In this document: piece after piece, positions 23,901 through 34,389 of the stretch
Position numbering within the stretch: the first letter of the stretch is position 1
Layout: the number at the start of each line of letters is the position of its first letter
Assembly (NCBI GenBank): GCA_015350385.1
Contig: WNKI01000005.1
Location: forward strand, 245,888 to 309,887
Source of the DNA: Aculops lycopersici
Lineage: Eukaryota; Arthropoda; Arachnida; Trombidiformes; Eriophyidae
DNA: 64,000 nt
Direction: 5' to 3'
Made by a program: the position numbers and the translations under genes
The notes under the pieces: model-generated
Told to the model about the DNA's origin: nothing
What the model saw: only the letters and a program-made list of their open reading frames with translations
The model's database searches: none

Positions 23901-26900
23901 CAGCCAAGCGGACAGGTGGTTGCTGGCCACCGCGCTATTCCCGCAGGCTCGTACCTCGCAGTTGCGAGTATTTTGTGCGTCAATTGGAGCCCACGAGAAC
24001 CAAACTTTCCGTTGAGTTTAGTTGAGTCAAAGAGGGAATCGTGGTAACGAACTGAATGGAATGGAATTGAATGAAATAGAATAGAATCTAGTTGGGTCAA
24101 GTCGAGTTGAGTGGAGCCTCGAGGCGTCGATTTGATTTGAAAACTCGACGTCTCAAATGGCCGGCAATCAATTCTACTTGGTCCAAGTTCCAGCAGCCGA
24201 ATCGCCTATTCTCGCTATCGGCCAGGCAAACTATCAGGTAACTATCAATTTGCCCGAAAGCCAGCGATGATCTTGCCATCAGTTAAATAGTTAACCTTCG
24301 AGGGCAGGCTAGGAGAAAATCCGATCACCGGTCGTCCAATCAGCGTTGCCATTTTGGCGCTTGTGCCGCTGTCTGTCGCAGCAGCGATGGCGGCAGTAGC
24401 GACAACAGAAGCAGCTATTATGGCAGAAAATCAGCAAGGCGACAAGTGAGCAATCAAATTGGATGGGGTCAGCGGGACCAGCGGCGGCGGCGGATATTAA
24501 AATTTGTTGTCAACGAGCAGCAGCGCGACACTCAAAGTGGGACGCAAATCAAAGTTTTGAATGTCGCTATCGCTGGACTCGACCGAGATTAGCTTCAATC
24601 TTTCCCTAGCGTCGAGTTGATTGCCTCTATCTTCAGCTCGCCGTTAGTCGTATCGTTCGTGTCTCCAACTTTGATGGCTCATTTGATGCAAATCACATGT
24701 CGTCTCACAAAAGGACAACGCAATGCCGGCCGCTATTCAGGACGCACACTAAATGGTCCTAAATAAAGAGAGAGAGGGAATCCAACTAACAGCTTGGATA
24801 TCAATTGCAAATCCGATGAGTCACCGCCGCGATCGCGAGACGAACTCCAGCTCCATTGCCTTGGGGCGGCGTCGTTGAAATTTGAATGCCATCTTCCAAA
24901 CTGAGCATTTCGGGACAAACAATTTACATTTCTACTCCTAAACTCACTTCCTCCCTCGCCACCATTGCTAAAGGACTCTTGTCTTAGTAGCGCAACGATT
25001 TTATGCGCAACTTTATTTTAAGCTCCAAAATTTGGGTGCGAAACGATGAGAAGGCGCGACAATATTTTATCACTTTCAAGGATCATCATTAAAATTTATC
25101 GCCTAATATTGTGGTGGCCAGTGGTTCAGTTTGTGAGCTTTCGTCGGCGAGTTTAAGTGTTGGTTGTGTCTCTGTCTCTGTGTTTGTGTTTATATGTGAG
25201 AGAAATAGAGAGACAACTCAACACACAAATACACATTGTCCAGTGGTAGTCTTTCTGCCATCTCAAGCAGCTAAAGCGTCTAATCATATTGTGCACACAA
25301 GTTGACTTATGGGATCAGTCGCTTGTCCAAAGTTTTGCCGCTTCCATTGGCCCATTGGAATCTCCAACTTTTCTCCACTTTCTTTGCGATGGCCACTTTT
25401 CGTCATTGCAGTTTAAAAAGGTGGTAAAGATGAATGTCTTCAAGATGGATGCCTTCCTCCAAATAAAAGTGTTTGTCTTGTCACGCCATTTGGTCTCGCT
25501 CAGCCGTGCAATAGTTTTCTGACCACACCAGCGGCGCAGGAAAAATTTTCACTGCCTGCTCTTGTGTGCAGCTTGTGAGCGCAAAGAGCGGCGCTATGTG
25601 CACGAGTCGCTGGCCACCTAGCGCCGCCTCGAGGTCTCTGTGAGTTATGAGCCATCTCTCGAGGCTTTGGGCAAAATTATGACACAATGCGAGGAAGAGA
25701 ACATTTTGGCAAAAAGCACCACCTGGTTGCCTAAGCGCAAGTTTTACCATTTCTTCCCTCTCTTTATGTGGCAGCGGCAGCAACATAGTGAGTTAAAGAG
25801 AAAGGAAGAATATGTTTGACTGCTCAATAGAGTATCGTAATAAATATCTCCTCTTCTCAACTCGCGACTTGAGAAACGAGAATCGAGAATCGAGGCAAAC
25901 TCGCCGAGCTGTCAGCGCAAAGCTTCAATGCTCATAAATCTATTTTGCACTTGGGCGCATATCATTACTATTAATATTATTATTACTATCGTCATCACTA
26001 CTATTATTATTATTGTTAAATTATCGCCAGCTCCGTAGCCAACTCCGATCTACTTCTGTCTTCTTGAAGGAGTCCCCTGCGAGCTGACTTTACTGTGAAA
26101 CAAACGCATCTCTTCATTGTTTCTCTCCGTGAACACTTACCATACTCACTAAGCTACACCGAAATATGGGATAGCTGCAGTTTAGTTGAGTCTGCTACTG
26201 CTACTACTACAACTACCTTGGTATAGTTAGTAGTCTTAGGGTTTCTTAAAAACCGAAACTTGAGTCTTGTGAGAGAAAGAGCAAGAAGAAATAACTGAGA
26301 GTGTGACGTAAGATGGATAAATTGATCGTTTCATCGACTCGCCACCAGAGACCGCAAAAATATCGCGCTCCTTCAGCAAGAGCAACAGTGGCAGCGCAAA
26401 CCAAACCAAAATACCACTTAATGGATCGAGATTAACTCTGTCGCCACCTTAAACTTGCAACTTGGTGAAACTGAGAGAAAGATAAGGCGGCCAGATTAAC
26501 CTGAAGCTAACTTTTGCACAAAAATAAACTCCTAAGCGACGAATCTAGGCGTTGAAATTTATCGCGAACCAGAGGAAAAAAACTAACTCTAATTCTACTA
26601 TCTCTGTAACGACAACAACAACTTCCGGTAACCAAAAAAATCGCAGGTCTCCTGGCTCAGGCCGCGCGAAAATGAAATCCTAACCGCCGGGCGGTACACT
26701 TATATCGGCGACTCGCGCTTCTCGTCCATAAACGACAACGGAAGTCATGATTGGATCTTGGAAATAAAAGATGTTGGCCTGAATGACAGCACCAGCTACG
26801 AGTGCCAGGTTAGCACGGACCCCAAAATGAGCACTATCATCAACTTGCACGTTAAAGGTAAGCTTGGTTCTTCTTCTTTTATCTGGCCGGAAATTCACTT

Positions 26901-27778
26901 AGCGCTTTGAGTTTCCCCTGCCTTTTGGTGTTTCTCTGAGCATGAGATTCAATCCACTAAAATTTTGCTACATGTAGCTTCGAGAGAAGGAAAAAGAGAA
27001 AGACTAACCACAAAATCGCAATCCCAAAACTAACGCCGCTTACGCAACCAACACTAACACACACAAACACCACGTGGCTGTGTAACGAAAACTCGAGCAG
27101 CCGCTAAGGCTCGCATCAAGCAAGGCGAGCAGTTTTATGCGCCACTTGGATCAAACATAGAGTTTACCTGCGAGATTATGCAACGCCACCTAACTGCTTC
27201 CGCTTCTGCAACAAGCCAACAAACGAATCAACCGCCACAAACCTATTGGTATCACAATGGAAATTTAATCAACTACGCGAAGGCCCACCTGTCGGTGGAT
27301 AAAAACTTTTCCATTGAATGGGAGCCGATCAGTCAAACGAGTCGCTTTAAGTTGTTCAATTCCTTGGCCTCTGACGCGGGAAATTACACCTGCAAGCCAA
27401 CTTCCGCTGAGCCCGCGACCATACGATTGCACGTGAAGAGTCTGTATCTTTTTTTAGTTTTCATTCTTGATGCATCTAATTCCCACCATTGACTATGAGA
27501 CAATCAACTGACCGCTAATTAACCTTTTTCATCAAAACATACAAATAGAACCAAGCCAAAAGAGCAGCCAGAGAGATAGGATGCAGCAACACAATGGATA
27601 TCACAAAGACATGAGAAATCGACAGCATCAGCTGCAGCAACAACACCACTACGGAGTTGGCGAGTCGCTCAATGGCCTCGAGCTAATGGACTCGTCGTCA
27701 GCTTTAAAGTTGGGAGGTGATTTTAGACTTTTGTTGGGTCCAGTTTTAGTTCTGTGCCTGCTCATGTTTCGAATGTGA
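13917..27778 (+). CDS. dpr: dpr-family neuronal cell-surface protein with two Ig domains (five exons)
   Basis: Exons inferred by phase: 13917-14325, 20513-20910, 26647-26857, 27101-27439, 27549-27778 (1587 nt, 528 aa). Exon 1 carries a hydrophobic signal segment (about 90-106). In-frame ATGs at 14121 and 14142 would put it at the N-terminus and are better starts than 13917. Ig1 spans exons 2-3: PYFGPDMQRNVSVELGKTAY, Cys in LVCKV, VSWLRPRENEILTAGRYTY, Trp in HDWILEIK and YECQVSTDPKMS, all typical of Drosophila Dpr proteins. Ig2 is exon 4: FTCEI, YWYHNG and GNYTC. Exon 5 ends in a hydrophobic tail (LLLGPVLVLCLLMF), suggesting a GPI or membrane anchor. Dprs bind DIP proteins to specify synaptic partners. 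The first two introns are 6.2 and 5.7 kb. The exon 4 donor (GTCTGT) is weak; GTGAAG at 27433 is an alternative. The exact paralogue cannot be assigned. Confidence 0.88.
15192..15217. repeat. (TTG)n microsatellite
   Basis: About eight to nine perfect TTG units in dpr intron 1. Confidence 0.85.
16784..16812. repeat. (ATC)n microsatellite
   Basis: About nine perfect ATC units in dpr intron 1. Confidence 0.85.
18081..18112. repeat. (GAAGAG)n hexanucleotide repeat
   Basis: About five units of GAAGAG in dpr intron 1, strongly purine-biased on the plus strand. Confidence 0.8.
18664..18699. repeat. Perfect 13-bp inverted repeat with 10-nt loop
   Basis: Left arm TGCATCTTGTGTC (18664-18676), loop of 10 nt, right arm GACACAAGATGCA (18687-18699). 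The arms are exact reverse complements. It lies in dpr intron 1. The stem is too short for a typical microRNA precursor; it may be a structural intronic element or a remnant terminal repeat. Confidence 0.85.
18869..18980. repeat. (CT)n-(CTT)n-(ACGT)n compound repeat left of assembly gap
   Basis: CT units from about 18869 to 18906, CTT units to about 18920, then TACGT/ACGT units to the gap. (ACGT)n is self-complementary, so both strands read the same and the tract can fold on itself. Confidence 0.9.
18981..19000. other. Assembly gap (20 N)
   Basis: Twenty undetermined bases, flanked on both sides by ACGT repeats and then by CT repeats. The true size is unknown. Confidence 0.99.
19089..19120. 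repeat. (CT)n microsatellite right of assembly gap
   Basis: About 16 CT units. With the matching tract on the other side of the gap it frames an about 250-bp low-complexity block. Confidence 0.9.
20422..20448. repeat. (AACC)n tetranucleotide repeat
   Basis: About six AACC units 65 bp upstream of dpr exon 2. Confidence 0.85.
20911..26646 (+). other. dpr intron 2 (5.7 kb)
   Basis: Donor ACG|GTAAGT at 20910/20911 and acceptor CGCAG at 26646, both phase 0, splitting Ig1 just before the conserved VSW. A (CT)n tract lies at 20943-20973, only 33 bp inside the intron. Short frames throughout lack domains or sustained length. No nested gene is supported. Confidence 0.7.
20943..20973. repeat. (CT)n microsatellite beside dpr exon 2 donor
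   Basis: About 15 CT units beginning 33 bp after the GTAAGT donor; a pyrimidine tract that could bind splicing regulators (inference). Confidence 0.85.
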
Positions 27779-28145
27779 CTTTCTTGAGATCATAAGACTC
27801 GGTTATTGAAAAAGTAGAACGTTTCATCAGTCAGGATGGAAATGTGAAACGAAGGAATTGGATCTCAACGGAGTCTCACTGGAAAATTGCTTGCCACTTG
27901 AGAGTTATTTGCGATCATACAAACGATAAAGAGATGGAAAAGAAAGGAGATGTACATGACAAAAGTAGAAGCATCACAAGCCTCAATCTTAATTCGTGGA
28001 CTCAAGTCGAGTTGAGTTTGCGCAAAAAGGAGAGAGTCAAGAAGAAGAAGAAAAAAAGAAGAATAAGTGGAGGTGAAAAACCAGAGCCCAGTTGCCTTAA
28101 TTATAACTATAAATATTGTTATAATTGAAATTATATTATGAATGA

Positions 28146-28151
28146 AATAAA
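28146..28151 (+). terminator. Polyadenylation signal (AATAAA) likely for dpr
   Basis: Canonical hexamer about 370 bp downstream of the dpr stop codon in AT-rich DNA. Confidence 0.4.
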
Positions 28152-29170
28152 CAAAGTTGCCGTGAACTTGAAGCAAAGTGAGCGAAGTCTATTAACATTT
28201 CATGCTGCTATTCTGAGAACGACTGTGAAAAGAGCGAAATCAACAATGAACTTGTTGAGTCGCTTCCCTTTCTCTTGCTACTTTCGACTCTCGTCGCCAG
28301 ATGGACCAAGAGGATGACATGCAAGGCAAAGTTTAGTTGCGCAAACTAACCGCTCCTCTTTATTCGCGCCCAATTTGGCGTTCAAACTTGACGCGCGTGT
28401 CGCTAGGCGGCCACTGCGCATAGAGGCGCTCAACTCAATCTCTCCTCTGCAACTAATGTTGTCGCTGCCTGTGTCTCGTTGTTGTAGTTTTTTTTCTACT
28501 GTCAACCGTCCTCAGCCACAATATCCTGTCGTAGCGAGTGACAGAGGAGTCGGTTGGAAAGCGAACAAGAGAGAGAAAGAGTTGAGTTTCGGGGATCGAG
28601 TTGAATGGGGTTTAGCTGTAACTCAAGCCTAGCGAGTGGAATCTAGCAACAATATTGGCAGCTAAGAGAGAGAGAGAGACTACTTTCTTGCTTGTTGCCG
28701 TCGTCACTGCAAAGCCAGTGGTGCCTGCGTTTAGCGCTCCATCCTTGTTCCTGTATTATCACTAGCCGTGACCAACTTGATGCCAGTCGTTTGGCTGAAT
28801 CTCAACTCTCCTCTCGACAACGGAGGAGGTATTTTGTTGAGTTGTTTTCCCTTTAGACAGGCAAACTCTCTCTCTCCCTCTCTCGCTTACGTATCTAAGC
28901 GATCATACTAGCGTCCCTCTCGCCGCTGGCTGGTAAGCTAGTTTCGTGTTCATTTGTTTCCCATGGATACTTTTTATGCGCGCTTTCAATTAACCCGTGC
29001 GAGCTTAGAGCGTGTTGGGCGGAGCTACACTTTCCTACAGCCTCCCTAGGAGAGTGTGAGAGACTGTCACCTCCGTAGTGCTAAGCCTGGCCTAAGGAAA
29101 CGGCCGATTAGGTGCAGTCCACGGCCGCATACAAATGCGCCTGGCGCCCGAGCCAGTTGTTGCTCCGCCC

Positions 29171-29190
29171 ACTTAGCTAGCTAGCTAAGT
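29171..29190. repeat. Perfect 20-bp palindrome
   Basis: ACTTAGCTAGCTAGCTAAGT equals its own reverse complement. It lies in CTAG-rich intergenic DNA between dpr and the Ser/Asn-rich gene. Confidence 0.85.
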
Positions 29191-32100
29191 CTACGCGATA
29201 GCAGCAGCCACACCACTAACTCAAGCGACGCTCACCTGGCTGGCCGGGGTAGATGCAACCGAGCGCCTCGCTCGTTGGACTCGGAAGCTCACCGCTTTCA
29301 ATGGAGTTGGCCCCACGAGATAAAGAAGGCGAGGGAATCTCGCAAGCGTTCGCAAAGACTCTGTTTGTTTGTCGTTGGAGATAGGAGCTAGGTATGGGAA
29401 TTTGCCTAAACTAACGTTATCACAAAGCCTAGCGACGCTTAGCCAGCTCGCTACGTTTGCATCGTTGCGCTGTGGAAATCGCTGCTGAGTTTCTCCGTAT
29501 TCGTGCGCTCGCTCATTCGCTTGATGTGCTGGCTTCAAATCATCTATGCTCGGCGGCCTCGCTGGCAAGCTACAGCAGGCCAGTGAGTCGAGTGGCTTGC
29601 TAGCTTGGCGCGCGTAGAGGGGCGAAAATTAGTGCTGACTCTCGGCGAGCTTACCTATCGGGCGCCACTGTTGCCGTTGCTGCTTCAATTGCTGATTGTT
29701 CATGAGTTGGCTTTCTCCTCGACGATTGCGTAGTAGTTGCCGTCGACGTCGTCGTCGTCGTCGTCAACGACGCCAGTTGCAATGGCAGATGCAATTGCGG
29801 CGGCCACAGGCGCTGCTCCCCCTCGCTAAATTCATCCGACTGCTGCAGCCGCTCCTAAGGTGGCTGCGGTGGTAGCTTGCGACATGCACTAATGGAGGGG
29901 ACACACTAGAGCTTACGTCGTCGCCGAGTGGCAAGCTAAATTCGCCTAGCTAGTTGGCCATTTAGCCAGCGGCCCTGGAGTCTAGAGCCATGGAGTCTAG
30001 TGGCTGCGGCTGCGGCTCTAGTTGTGACTGAGGTGCTAAGGCCGCTGGCATACTAACACAATGCATTGCAGCAAACTCAGTTTGCTCGCCATGGCTCAGC
30101 TGTCTGGCGTTACGCGGCGCGTTGTTCGCCGCTCGCTCGCTCGCTCACTCTTCAACTACAGCTCTAGCTAGCTAGCTTGCCAACTGGCTCGCCGGCCGCC
30201 AGAAAGATGGACGAATGCGATCTCTCGTTTGCCGCCCGCCACCACAACTAAAACCTCCGCCGCTCAGCCGTCAACTGCGCTGGCCTCCCCCGACTGCCAG
30301 GGATCCTAGCAAAGCAGTTGCTTCCAATGGGCAATAGGCGGCCAACTTTTGCTGTGGAGTTGCCGTTGTGGTTGCAGTTGCTGTGGTTGGCTTAGGAAAA
30401 CTTAGCGACAACAATATCAACAAAATTGCCGCCTCTTCCACGATTGTGGCACTAGCAGCCAAAAGTAGCAGCGACGGCAACAGCGGCTAGTAGGGGATAA
30501 CAAGCGCCAACAAACTTATCATCATTGTTATTAGTATTGTTTGACTGGCGCTTCCAGTGCGCAACTTGGTCGTGGCCACTATTGCAGCAGCAGCAGTCGT
30601 TGTGGTGTGCGAGTTTGTAGCGAGCTGGCGATCGAGAAACTTTCGATTTGCCCACCACCAAGCCACCAGAAGAAAGTGAGAGATAGACCTAACCAGCGAG
30701 CTAACTAAGTTGCAGAATATATCAAGCTACGCGAATCAATGAGCGAGCGATCCGCGCCACGGCAAAAAGACCACCATCACCACAGAGAGCGGGTGCCAGT
30801 CACCGCGATACTCGAACCGACCCACAGTCAGCGAGAGTGAGAGACCGAAATTGACAACAGCTTTGCAAGCAAGAGAGCAACAGCAGAGACGGCGCGAGAG
30901 TTGGAGCAACTTGTTGGCTGCTAGTCATTCAGAAGCTAGGCGAGCGGTGGTTCGTCATTCAGAAGCGACAAGCGCAATAGCAACGCAACGGCGACGACCA
31001 CTTCTGCATGTAGACAGCCAGCAAGCCAGCCAGCCAGCCAGCTAGTAAGTTGGAAAGACAGCGGCGAGCGAGAGCCTCTAGCGCTCGTTGCATATATACA
31101 CCACTCGTCGTGTTGTATGCAACAATTCATCTCCTTTGTATCTGTGTGCAGCAAAACTCGAATTAGTTTGGCCAAACCAAATCTCGTTGGCTAGATCTGA
31201 AAAACTCAGCATAGAATCGCAACGAGGAGCGTTAACGAAATCACAGTCAATCAACGAACCAAACGGCAAGCGGGCCGAACAGACAGACAGATAGACAGAA
31301 AGGGAAGACTTTTTGCTCTGCTGTCGTCTCTCGTCGAGCTTTAGTTTGTCTGCTTTGGACTCTCATATTCTCGCCCTCGCCCTCACTCTCTAGCTCGCCA
31401 TTCCGATTGCATTGTTGTCTCTAGCGCAACCGCAACTGCCAGTGAGCCACCGCAACTACGTCGATAGCGACAACCACGGCCGCCACGAGAACCGGCAGCC
31501 AATCAACAGGCTGCCGCTGCACAATCGGGTTAGTAGTGGTTGCTCATATGAGCGCTGTATTTGTGGTGCCAGAGCCAACGTTAGTGACAGATCATCGAAC
31601 GGCGCGGTTAATTTTGAAGTGGAAGTAAGAGTAGCAGCAGGAGCAGTAATAGAAGCAACAGTGGAACAACAAGTGGCTGCTTGAGCTGCTGAGATCGAGA
31701 CACCGACACCGACACAACCAACCAAGATACTAGCTGGCCAGTGGCAGCAGGAGCGTAGAATACAAATTTGGCAAGACCGGAGCGCAAAAATAGCAAGCTA
31801 GTTTTGGTAGTTGTCGTTGGCGTTGCAAGTTAACAAAAGAAGGGAAGATACTGAATATACTAATTGGCCATCTGAATCATTAGTAGAAATAATAATAATA
31901 ACAGCATACCAAGATCTTTATACACGAAAACAACAACTCAATCAAGTGCCCGACTAATCCAATATTTACATCCAAGAGTCCAACTTGGCGACAGAACAAT
32001 ACTATAATCTACACACAATACTGTTATTATTATCAATCATTATCTCATTTGGAAACCGCTGACATACTCAAACGTATCTCTAAACTTTGACGTGAACTGA

Positions 32101-32397
32101 GACAAGAGTTCAATCAAAATCAAAAACAAAGTCAAAATAACAACACAACCACCAGATTGATTTGATTATTAAGTGAGCCTTACTGAGTTATCATCTCAAC
32201 AAGTACAATAGTCTCATCAAGTACTACAAATTATAATTGATCACCACTAACTTTACTACCAAATCTACAAGTGTCATTTACAAACCCCCAAGGAGAAGAA
32301 GAAGCAGCAGCAAAGAGTTGGGAATCTATCTTTCGATCCATCACTAAGCCAAACGAACGAAGTATATTATTTACTATAACTAGCTAAGTAAATTAAA

Positions 32398-33732
32398 ATG
32401 GACTCTTCATACTTTTTAATATCAAATTCAACAAGCACCACTAGCTCCACCTCCAGCAGCATTAGTTCAACCAACAACAACCACAATAGCAACAGCTTGA
32501 GCCACAATGTTGACTTTGAGCAATCCACTTCAAGCTCGTCGCCATTTAACGACGATCCGTTCGATGGATTCCCCTTTTTAGATCCTCACAATCAAAATAA
32601 CTCGCGATTATATGATTACTTTAGCACGGGTAGCGACGGGGGCGATGGCGGCGGCGGTAGTGGTGGCTGCGGTATGAGCAGCGGGGGAGACAGTGGAATC
32701 AGTAGCAATGGCCGAACATCTCCAATTTCGTTACTTATTAGCCAGTATCCAACTTTGTTGCATCACGATCATCACCTGGATCACCTACACAACCACCACC
32801 ACCAGTCTCTAAAATCCTCTTCGTCGTTATCAATCAATGATTCCCCCTTCCACTCAAGCGGCGATCTGTCGGCATCAACTGTGGGCGGCATAGTGGATGC
32901 TGATGATTTACATGGAACCCTGCTAACAGGTGCCTTTGTTGGCGGCGACGGAAGTGGCGCCGGAGGCTGCGGTGGATTGGATTCAGACCAAATGGTGGCC
33001 GGAGACTGCGAGCTTGGCGTCGACTGCGACGCTGGCTACATCTCGGGAGTCGATCTATTTGCCGCGACGAATGCCTTTGTCGAATGCTCAGTTGAGTCCA
33101 CGGAGGCCTACTACCTGAGGTTGGCCTTGGAGCAACAGGCGAATTGCAACAACATTATTAGTAGTCATCACAACAACAATAATCTAAACAACAACAGCAA
33201 TACTAATTATTTGAACGATAGCAGCAATGGAAGTCTCAACTGTAACCGCAATGGCGATGTTAATGGCAATTGCAACAACTTGAGTGGTTGTGGCAACAGC
33301 TCAAGTTCAGGTAGCAACAGCAACAGTTATAGTGATATCAACAGTAACCATAGTTATTATACTTTCATCAATCATAACAGCAGCAGCACACAGACATCAA
33401 CAAACAACAGCAACAACTTTAATCATGATTGGAACAACTTTACAAGTTGCGATACTAGTGATAGCAATAATAATATTATGAATAATAATAATAATAGTAG
33501 CATCAGTAGCAGTAATAGTAATATTGATAACATAACAGGAAATGGAGCTGGAAGCAGAATGGGGGAAGGAGTAGGAGGAAAACGGAGTGTCCTTATGAAT
33601 TTGCTCATCGATGGATCTGACGTTGGCGCCGGCTACACTAGTCACAATTGCCGAGCCTTACCACAAAGATTAATATCATCGTCATCCTTATCGTTACATC
33701 AACAACCGACCACCTCCTCATTGGGCCGGTAG
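32398..33732 (+). CDS. Ser/Asn-rich low-complexity orphan protein with an LxxLL motif
   Basis: 444 aa, ATG at 32398 in a good context (TTAAAATGG). I do not recognise it. It is dominated by Ser, Asn, Gly, Asp and His: a Ser/Thr/Asn N-terminus, an FNDDPFDGFPFLD patch, a Gly/Asp-rich run, a DSGISSNGRTSP element, His repeats and a long Asn/Ser tract. The only ordered-looking segment is near the C-terminus: VLMNLLIDGSDVGAGYTSHN (about 396-415), containing LMNLL, which fits the LxxLL nuclear-receptor box. The composition suggests a transcriptional regulator or the N-terminal exon of one (inference). The stop TAG lies inside CCG|GTAGGT, a possible splice donor, so more exons could exist. The last 15 bp of coding overlap the end of the RGP1-like gene on the other strand. 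Confidence 0.6.
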   Translation: MDSSYFLISNSTSTTSSTSSSISSTNNNHNSNSLSHNVDFEQSTSSSSPFNDDPFDGFPFLDPHNQNNSRLYDYFSTGSDGGDGGGGSGGCGMSSGGDSGISSNGRTSPISLLISQYPTLLHHDHHLDHLHNHHHQSLKSSSSLSINDSPFHSSGDLSASTVGGIVDADDLHGTLLTGAFVGGDGSGAGGCGGLDSDQMVAGDCELGVDCDAGYISGVDLFAATNAFVECSVESTEAYYLRLALEQQANCNNIISSHHNNNNLNNNSNTNYLNDSSNGSLNCNRNGDVNGNCNNLSGCGNSSSSGSNSNSYSDINSNHSYYTFINHNSSSTQTSTNNSNNFNHDWNNFTSCDTSDSNNNIMNNNNNSSISSSNSNIDNITGNGAGSRMGEGVGGKRSVLMNLLIDGSDVGAGYTSHNCRALPQRLISSSSLSLHQQPTTSSLGR

Positions 33733-34389
33733 GTTGGCGATGCTGGTGGCATCACCTCTTCGAATCATGTTTTGCTCGGTGTGAATAGTTATTGGGAAAT
33801 GGCAGCTAAATAGCTTTGTATCAAGAATGCTTGGACCCAACTCTATGGTGCCGGCCTTGTCCTCAAATAAAGTCTTTGGAATACTTTTATCGGCAATATA
33901 GAATAAGAAACTTAATTCACAATGGATCACAGAACTCCGTGGATTTGCTACCTGAGGTATTGTTATCATAAAGTTATTTTTTGTTAAACCTAGTGAAAAC
34001 TCTTGCTCTACCACACTCTGTTGTGTTTCGTCGCATTGTAATATCACAGCGTATTTTGCACAACTTATTGTTGAGTTTGTAAAATCTATCACTCCGACAA
34101 TGTTGTCTCCAACTCGGTATTGCTTATTCAATATGTGCAACCTACACACGTTTCCTATCCGATATATGCTCCAGAATCTCGTTGAACTTGAGGTTTCCTC
34201 ATTCAATGCCTTGACGGAAACTAATCTTTGAGCTTTCTCCTGGAGCCATTCCAAACGTTCTTGATCTGGCAGGCTAGTCTTTCGGGGTTTCGCCGTTATC
34301 TCATTGTTCTCAGTGCCAGCAAATTCAAGTAACATTTTGATTGGGGCACTAATTCCCTTGAGATCCCAAAATGCTGATTTGGATGTCAT
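33718..34389 (-). CDS. RGP1-like protein, C-terminal part only (Rab6 GEF partner)
   Basis: 223 aa, ATG at 34389. The segment from about residue 71 (RFWSIYRIGNVCRLHILNKQ followed by YRVGDNIVGVIDF and AKYAVILQCDETQQ) and the IPQVANP..SSVIHCELSFLFYI region correspond to the C-terminal arrestin-like half of RGP1 (RAB6A-GEF complex partner 2), as does FSCHFPITI near the end. The ORF begins inside the N-terminal domain (ISAPIKMLLEF aligns with the SPITLL strand of human RGP1, 391 aa). No N-terminal half is readable in the 700 bp upstream. RGP1 with RIC1 activates Rab6 at the Golgi. This is either a truncated paralogue/retrocopy or a gene whose first exon I missed. Its stop codon region overlaps the oppositely oriented Ser/Asn-rich ORF by 15 bp. 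Confidence 0.7.
   Translation of the reverse strand: MTSKSAFWDLKGISAPIKMLLEFAGTENNEITAKPRKTSLPDQERLEWLQEKAQRLVSVKALNEETSSSTRFWSIYRIGNVCRLHILNKQYRVGDNIVGVIDFTNSTISCAKYAVILQCDETQQSVVEQEFSLGLTKNNFMITIPQVANPRSSVIHCELSFLFYIADKSIPKTLFEDKAGTIELGPSILDTKLFSCHFPITIHTEQNMIRRGDATSIANLPAQ

Larger units (their letters stand above)
27779..32397. other. Long noncoding region: dpr 3'UTR then repeat-rich intergenic DNA
   Basis: AATAAA at 28146-28151 lies about 370 bp after the dpr stop. From about 28.9 to 31.8 kb the DNA is rich in CTAG/GCTAGC, GAGCGAGC, (GTC)n around 29733-29766 and (CAGC)n near 31019, including a perfect 20-bp palindrome at 29171-29190. The frames are short and composition-driven. A donor-like GTAAGT at about 31047 and acceptor-like CAG/TAG sites near 31150 and 31420 suggest spliced 5'UTR exons of the next gene, unproven. 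Confidence 0.5.

Noticed and set aside
29221..29568. 115-codon minus-strand frame in the 28-32 kb noncoding block
   Set aside because: No domain, composition follows the local GC-rich repeats, and several equally long frames overlap in other phases.
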